Source: Erwinia tasmaniensis Et1/99 (GTDB lineage Bacteria; Pseudomonadota; Gammaproteobacteria; Enterobacterales; Enterobacteriaceae). Taken from it: a stretch of 64,000 bases of DNA. Position numbers and translations under genes: made by a program. The notes below the pieces were generated by a model. The model saw nothing but the letters and a program-made list of their open reading frames with translations, made no database searches and had not been told where the DNA came from. The stretch lies in the NCBI RefSeq assembly GCF_000026185.1, contig NC_010694.1, forward strand, positions 2,170,001 through 2,234,000, given 5' to 3'. Below are positions 57,424 to 64,000 of this stretch, in pieces. The stretch's first letter is position 1; each line of letters opens with the position of its first letter.

Positions 57424-57817
57424 CGTGGACTGTTCCTTAAAAAGTTAGAACTGAGTTACAGGGCATGCGTGACCGGGCGTTGCTGGAACGACTGTGGTCA
57501 ACGGACGTCCGGTGAGGTGGTGCGGCTTTGTAGACGGACAGCGCGGCCTTCTCACGGAAGATAATGATCATCGTGCTGGGTAAGGGAAAGCCGTTTTGAA
57601 TGACTTTTTCACCCAGGAAGGACGAGTATTCGGACTTATGGAGAAATGACCAATCCGAGTGGTCACACGGTTTATAACGTCGGATATGTCACGGCAATCC
57701 AAAAGACTCTGGGCGTTCACGTTTAGCGACAAAGGACGGTTTTTTCATCATTTATAATGATAAGCGTCATAAAGTATGTAACTTATGGAGTGATACCGAA
57801 CTTAAAAGGAGAGGATA
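57424..57817. other. Right flank of the CDI island with a possible recombinase remnant
   Basis: After the shared spacer ends near 57455, the frame MRDRALLERLWSTDVR (57465-57512) followed, in another frame, by SGEVVRLCRR (about 57508-57540) resembles the conserved RD-x-A-L-L...G-x-R...E-L segment of tyrosine recombinases. It would be a short, frameshifted fragment. The rest of the gap has no gene. The right end holds the nudJ promoter and ribosome site. Confidence 0.35.
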
Positions 57818-58294
57818 ATGTTCAAACCGCATGTCACCGTCGCTACCGTGGTACAAGCTGAGGGACTGTTTCTTGTAGTAGAAGAACGGGTACGCGGGCG
57901 CACAACCTGGAATCAGCCTGCCGGGCACCTGGAAGCCGATGAAACCCTTTTGCAGGCGGCGGTGCGGGAATTATCAGAAGAAACCGGTATTGAAGCCGTT
58001 CCGCAGGCCTTTCTGCGCCTGCATCAGTGGATAGCGCCAGACAATACGCCGTTCCTCCGATTCCTGTTCGCTCTTGACCTGCCAAAAGCGGTCGAAACCT
58101 CGCCGCAGGATCGCGATATTGACCGCTGCTGGTGGCTAACGGCAGACGATATCATCGCCTCAAAAAAGCTACGTTCCCCGCTGGTAGCAGAAAGTCTGCA
58201 TATTTATCAGACCGGAGAGCGTTATCCGCTGGAAATTCTTAGCGCCTTTCAATGGCCGTTTAGCGAGAGTGCGCACGCCGCCGCCGCATGGTAG
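57818..58294 (+). CDS. nudJ: NudJ Nudix phosphatase
   Basis: This 158-residue protein has the Nudix box intact: G-x5-E-x7-REL-x-EE-x-G within [20 protein letters not shown], at about residues 36-58. E. coli NudJ (YmfB) removes phosphate from nucleoside di- and triphosphates and from hydroxymethylpyrimidine pyrophosphate. AGGAGAGG precedes ATG 57818. In E. coli it lies directly after rluE and before mnmA; here only its left neighbour has been separated by the CDI island. Confidence 0.94.
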   Translation: MFKPHVTVATVVQAEGLFLVVEERVRGRTTWNQPAGHLEADETLLQAAVRELSEETGIEAVPQAFLRLHQWIAPDNTPFLRFLFALDLPKAVETSPQDRDIDRCWWLTADDIIASKKLRSPLVAESLHIYQTGERYPLEILSAFQWPFSESAHAAAAW

Positions 58295-58403
58295 AATGCG
58301 TCCGCAATTTTATCAGAGCCGCCTTTAACGGCTCCTGGTACCCTGAATGCTTTAGCTCTTTGCCTAAAAAATGACGGGTAGAAACTTTAAAGTCAGGTAT
58401 ACG

Positions 58404-59513
58404 ATGTCTAACAGCCAGAAAAAAGTGATCGTCGGCATGTCCGGCGGCGTTGACTCCTCCGTTTCGGCCTGGTTGCTACAGCAACAGGGCTATCAGGTTG
58501 AAGGCCTGTTTATGAAGAACTGGGAGGAGGATGATGGTGAGGAGTATTGCACCGCAGCAGAAGATCTTGCTGATGCCCAGGCCGTCTGCGACAAACTCGG
58601 CATCTATCTTCATACGGTCAATTTTGCCGCCGAATATTGGGATAATGTTTTCGAGCTCTTCCTCGAAGAGTACAAGGCTGGGCGTACGCCAAACCCCGAC
58701 ATACTGTGTAATAAAGAGATAAAGTTCAAAGCTTTCCTGGAGTTTGCGGCGGAAGATTTAGGGGCAGACTATATTGCCACCGGTCACTATGTGCGCCGAC
58801 AGGATGTCGACGGCAAAAGCCGCCTGCTGCGTGGTCTGGACGGTAATAAAGATCAGAGTTACTTTCTCTACACGCTCGGACATGAACAGATTGCACAAAG
58901 CCTGTTCCCGGTCGGTGAGCTTGCCAAACCGGAAGTACGCCGCATCGCAGAACAGCTTGAACTGGTCACCGCAAAGAAAAAAGATTCTACCGGTATCTGT
59001 TTTATTGGCGAACGCAAGTTTACCGAGTTCCTTTCGCGTTACTTACCGGCACAGCCAGGGCCGATCCTTTCAGTAGACGGGGATAACGTGGGCCAGCATC
59101 AGGGCCTGATGTACCATACTCTGGGTCAGCGCAAAGGGCTGGGGATTGGCGGTAGAAAAGAAGCGAATGACGATCCCTGGTACGTGGTAGACAAAGACGT
59201 GGCCAATAATGTGCTGGTTGTCGCACAGGGCCACGAACATCCTCGCCTGATGTCGACAGGTCTGATTGCCCAGCAGCTGCACTGGGTTGACAGAGATAGT
59301 CTGACCACGCCTCTGCGCTGTACGGTGAAAACCCGCTATCGCCAGCAAGATATCCCCTGCACAGTCACCCCCGTTGATGCTGAACGCATTGAGGTGCGTT
59401 TTGATTTTCCGGTGGCGGCCGTTACGCCTGGGCAGTCCGCGGTGTTTTATCTGGATGAAGTCTGTCTCGGTGGCGGCATTATTGAACAACGTCTGGCGTT
59501 AACTCACACATAA
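58404..59513 (+). CDS. mnmA: MnmA tRNA-specific 2-thiouridylase
   Basis: This 369-residue protein is close in length and sequence to E. coli MnmA (368). It adds sulfur to U34 of the tRNAs for Lys, Glu and Gln, with sulfur delivered by the Tus relay. The PP-loop GMSGGVDSS binds ATP; the catalytic cysteines lie in [13 protein letters not shown] and [15 protein letters not shown] 58404 gives the family N-terminus; the frame is open upstream to 58371 without similarity. It precedes hflD by 25 bases. Confidence 0.96.
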   Translation: MSNSQKKVIVGMSGGVDSSVSAWLLQQQGYQVEGLFMKNWEEDDGEEYCTAAEDLADAQAVCDKLGIYLHTVNFAAEYWDNVFELFLEEYKAGRTPNPDILCNKEIKFKAFLEFAAEDLGADYIATGHYVRRQDVDGKSRLLRGLDGNKDQSYFLYTLGHEQIAQSLFPVGELAKPEVRRIAEQLELVTAKKKDSTGICFIGERKFTEFLSRYLPAQPGPILSVDGDNVGQHQGLMYHTLGQRKGLGIGGRKEANDDPWYVVDKDVANNVLVVAQGHEHPRLMSTGLIAQQLHWVDRDSLTTPLRCTVKTRYRQQDIPCTVTPVDAERIEVRFDFPVAAVTPGQSAVFYLDEVCLGGGIIEQRLALTHT

Positions 59514-59538
59514 CTTAACGAGCCGGGAGTCCATCACC

Positions 59539-61583
<2,045 letters not shown>

Positions 61584-61614
61584 TGGGCAGCATGGGCTGG
61601 CGCAAGTTAGCCCA

Positions 61615-61649
61615 TGTTAAGCTGCGGTTTATTCGCTTTCCGCTATACT
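61615..61649 (+). promoter_or_regulatory. PhoP box and -10 element of the phoPQ promoter
   Basis: TGTTAA (61615-61620), a five-base spacer and GGTTTA (61626-61631) match the PhoP box (T/G)GTTTA-N5-(T/G)GTTTA, with the second half perfect. A -10 element TATACT (61644-61649) follows after 12 bases, the spacing found at PhoP-activated promoters. It predicts autoregulation of phoPQ. Confidence 0.82.
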
Positions 61650-61703
61650 TTTTCAATCTGTGCTGCCGATATCTGGCACTTCATTATTCTTAAGGATTTC
61701 GCT

Positions 61704-62372
61704 ATGCGTGTGTTAGTTGTGGAAGATAACCCACTGCTTCGTCATCATTTGGCGGTGCAGCTGCGCGAGATGGGCCACCAGGTCGATGCGGCTGAAGATG
61801 CTAAGGAAGCTGACTATTTCCTCAATGAACACACTCCTGATATTACGCTAGTCGATCTCGGCTTACCTGATGAAGACGGTATGACCCTGATCCGCCGCTG
61901 GCGTACGCAGGAGGTGCGGCAGCCCATTCTGGTGCTGACCGCCCGTGACGGCTGGCAAGCAAAGGTGGAAGCGCTGGAGGCAGGTGCCGACGACTACGTG
62001 ACCAAGCCGTTTCATATTGAGGAAGTGGTCGCACGTCTGCAGGCATTAATGCGCCGTAACTGCGGGCTGGCCTCACAAATTATTACCCTGCAACCTTTTC
62101 AGATAGATCTGTCGCGTCGTGAAGTGACTATTCACGAGCGCCTGTTAAAGCTGACGGCGTTTGAATACACCATTCTTGAAACGTTGATCCGCAATGCCGG
62201 TAAAGTGGTCAGCAAGGATTCACTGATGCTGCAACTCTATCCCGACGCTGAACTGCGTGAGAGCCATACCATTGACGTGTTGATGGGGCGGCTGCGCAAA
62301 AAGATTCAGGCTGAATACGCACAGGAAGTGATTACCACGGTGCGCGGTCTGGGCTACCGCTTCGATCTCTGA
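61704..62372 (+). CDS. phoP: PhoP response regulator
   Basis: This 222-residue OmpR-family regulator has an N-terminal receiver (start [12 protein letters not shown], phospho-acceptor Asp51 in TLVDLGLP) and a C-terminal winged helix ([23 protein letters not shown]). It controls responses to low magnesium, acid and antimicrobial peptides. ATG 61704 with AAGGA upstream gives the family start. The gene is followed by phoQ after four bases. Confidence 0.97.
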   Translation: MRVLVVEDNPLLRHHLAVQLREMGHQVDAAEDAKEADYFLNEHTPDITLVDLGLPDEDGMTLIRRWRTQEVRQPILVLTARDGWQAKVEALEAGADDYVTKPFHIEEVVARLQALMRRNCGLASQIITLQPFQIDLSRREVTIHERLLKLTAFEYTILETLIRNAGKVVSKDSLMLQLYPDAELRESHTIDVLMGRLRKKIQAEYAQEVITTVRGLGYRFDL

Positions 62373-62376
62373 AAAT

Positions 62377-63822
62377 ATGTTTAATTTTAGCCTGCGCCGT
62401 AAAAAACCGTTCTCTTTACGCATTCGCTTTATCCTTGCCACCGCAGCCGTTGTCCTGACCATGTCACTCTCTTACGGTATGGTTGCGGTGGTCGGTTATG
62501 TGGTGAGCTTCGACAAAAACACCTATCGCGTACTGCGCAGTGAAAGCAATCTTTTTTTCACGCTGGCGAAATGGAAGGACGATAAGCTCACTATCGTACA
62601 ACCCGAACGCGTGACGCTTAACTTTCCAGCCCTGGTGTTTATTTATGACGATCACGGCAATTTGCTGTGGCAACAGCGAGATGTGCCGGATATCCGCTCA
62701 AAAATTCAGCGCAATTGGCTAAACAAATCTGATTTCTACGAGATTGACACCAATAATCATACCAGTCGCGAAGTGCTGGGCGATGACCATAACGCACAGC
62801 AAAAATTGACCGACTACGACGATGACGGTAATGAAACGCTCACGCACTCGGTCGCGGTCAATCGCTACGATGCCACGCTGACTTTGCCAAAGCTAACCAT
62901 CGTGGTAGTGGACTCTATCCCGCAGGAGTTACAACATTCCGACGTAGTGTGGTCATGGTTCAGCTACGTACTGCTGGCCAATCTGCTGCTGATCATTCCG
63001 CTCTTATGGCTTGCCGCACACTGGAGCTTGCGCCCCATCGGCGCGCTGGCGGCACAGGTACGTGAGCTTGAGGGTGGCAGTCGTGAAACTCTCGACCCGT
63101 CAACGCCGCAAGAGCTGAAGGGGCTGGTGCGCAATCTCAACCTGCTGCTGGACAATGAACGCCAGCGCTATACCCGCTACCGAACCACCTTAAGCGATTT
63201 AGCACACAGCCTGAAAACGCCGCTGGCGGTATTGCAGAGCACGCTACGTTCGCTGCGCGGCGGGCGTAACCTCTCTATACAACAGGCTGAACCGATAATG
63301 CTGGAGCAGATCAGTCGTATTTCCCAGCAGATCGGCTATTACCTGCATCGCGCCAGCATGCAGGCGGATCACAATGCGCTCAAACGCGACATGCACTCCG
63401 TCCCTGCCCTGCTTGATAGCCTGATCTCGGCGCTGAACAAAGTTTATCAGCGCAAAGGCGTAGTATTGACGCTTGATATCTCGCCTGAGGTTATCTTTGT
63501 CGGCGAGCAAAACGATTTTATGGAAGTCATGGGTAACGTGCTGGATAACGCCTGTAAATACTGCCTGGAGTTTGTTGAAGTCAGCGTGCAGCAGACGGAA
63601 AACACGTTACGCATCTATGTTGAAGATGACGGGCCGGGCATCCCGGAAAACAAGCGCGACCTGGTATTTATTCGCGGCCAACGTGCGGATACCATGCGCC
63701 CCGGTCAAGGACTTGGACTGTCGCTGGCGCGTGATATTCTTGAGCAGTATGCCGGGGATATCAACGCCAGCACCAGTAAGCTTGGCGGCGCACGCATGGA
63801 AGTCATTTTTCAGCGCCAGTAG
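62377..63822 (+). CDS. phoQ: PhoQ sensor kinase
   Basis: This 481-residue protein is collinear with E. coli PhoQ (486). It has a first membrane segment (about 17-38), a periplasmic sensor domain with an acidic patch (YDDDGNETL region) that senses divalent cations and peptides, a second membrane segment (about 192-215), a HAMP domain, and a kinase core. The phosphorylated residue is His277 ([14 protein letters not shown]). The ATP site includes [17 protein letters not shown] and GQGLGLSLA. It is part of the phoPQ operon. Confidence 0.97.
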   Translation: MFNFSLRRKKPFSLRIRFILATAAVVLTMSLSYGMVAVVGYVVSFDKNTYRVLRSESNLFFTLAKWKDDKLTIVQPERVTLNFPALVFIYDDHGNLLWQQRDVPDIRSKIQRNWLNKSDFYEIDTNNHTSREVLGDDHNAQQKLTDYDDDGNETLTHSVAVNRYDATLTLPKLTIVVVDSIPQELQHSDVVWSWFSYVLLANLLLIIPLLWLAAHWSLRPIGALAAQVRELEGGSRETLDPSTPQELKGLVRNLNLLLDNERQRYTRYRTTLSDLAHSLKTPLAVLQSTLRSLRGGRNLSIQQAEPIMLEQISRISQQIGYYLHRASMQADHNALKRDMHSVPALLDSLISALNKVYQRKGVVLTLDISPEVIFVGEQNDFMEVMGNVLDNACKYCLEFVEVSVQQTENTLRIYVEDDGPGIPENKRDLVFIRGQRADTMRPGQGLGLSLARDILEQYAGDINASTSKLGGARMEVIFQRQ

Positions 63823-64000
63823 CCTACCCGCTTAAGGTTTCAGCTTAATTTATTTCGTTGCAGTCGGGTAGCAGAACAAAATTTCAGCCCATTTCTGAAC
63901 AGCGCGGGGGAAACTCTGCCCCGAAGGGCGCGGGGCCCACAACAGGGCAGGCTGAAACGGCAACTCTCCTCGGCCAGTACATCGCACTGCCTGAAGTATG
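63823..64000. other. Downstream flank of phoQ, no assigned gene
   Basis: These 178 GC-rich bases contain short inverted segments such as GGGGAAACTCTGCCCC (63907-63922). A minus-strand frame is open from the window edge to a stop at 63852-63850 (about 50 codons), but no motif supports it. The gene expected here in E. coli (roxA/ycfD, minus strand) is not recognisable in this short stretch. Confidence 0.35.

Noticed and set aside
63850..64000. Minus-strand frame open from the right edge for about 50 codons
   Set aside because: No start, motif or recognisable similarity; it does not look like the roxA gene expected there.

Overview
The window looks like a chromosomal segment of an enterobacterium close to Erwinia/Pantoea. 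Gene order and protein sequence at the right end (icd, rluE, then nudJ-mnmA-hflD-purB-phoP-phoQ) match the Escherichia coli backbone. The left half has enteric genes (ycgZ-ymgA-ariR, dcuSR, class I fumarase, treA, ymgE, ycgR, emtA, ldcA). Two accessory regions interrupt this backbone: a phage-derived region next to the 3' end of icd, and a large contact-dependent growth inhibition (CDI) island between rluE and nudJ.

Layout. 1-4.5 kb: a truncated gene end, a membrane-anchored winged-helix regulator, the ycgZ-ymgA-ariR small-regulator operon and two tandem YgdI/YgdR-like lipoproteins. 4.6-14.7 kb: a C4-dicarboxylate/fumarate module made of the DcuS-DcuR two-component system, ApbE flavin transferase, a 925-residue soluble NADH:fumarate reductase with a flavinylation motif, a DASS transporter and a class I fumarase. 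A perfect FNR-type site lies between the divergent reductase and transporter genes. 15-25 kb: a LysE remnant, a TPR/DUF3142 exported protein pair, type 2 argC, periplasmic trehalase, ymgE, ycgR behind a consensus FliA promoter, emtA, ldcA and a metallo-beta-lactamase-fold protein.

25-33 kb: an AT-rich, phage-derived region. It has a DinI-like gene with a perfect SOS box, two holin-like genes, a frameshifted toxin with a membrane immunity candidate, and a three-gene gtr cluster for O-antigen glucosylation. The gtr cluster lies between the icd 3' end and a 22-bp near-copy of that end, which fits integration at icd as with E. coli e14 and phage 21.

35-58 kb: the CDI island. It contains cdiB and a giant cdiA (3,577 codons if read through). 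cdiA is interrupted by an in-frame TAA right after the secretion domain; its C-terminal toxin carries a colicin E3-like D-x-Q-H-G-x-x-E motif, and its immunity gene follows. Then come three orphan toxin/immunity cassettes. Each repeats about 0.3-1.0 kb of the cdiA pretoxin region, carries its own toxin tip, immunity gene and terminator, and is followed by a copy of a symE-like gene. The second orphan toxin is an EndoU-type RNase. The third is broken by two in-frame stops. Three symE copies share one nonsense codon; only the last is open. The array looks like a silent reservoir of toxin tips that could recombine into cdiA, now partly decayed.

58-64 kb: nudJ, mnmA, hflD, purB and phoPQ, with a PhoP box and spaced -10 element upstream of phoP.
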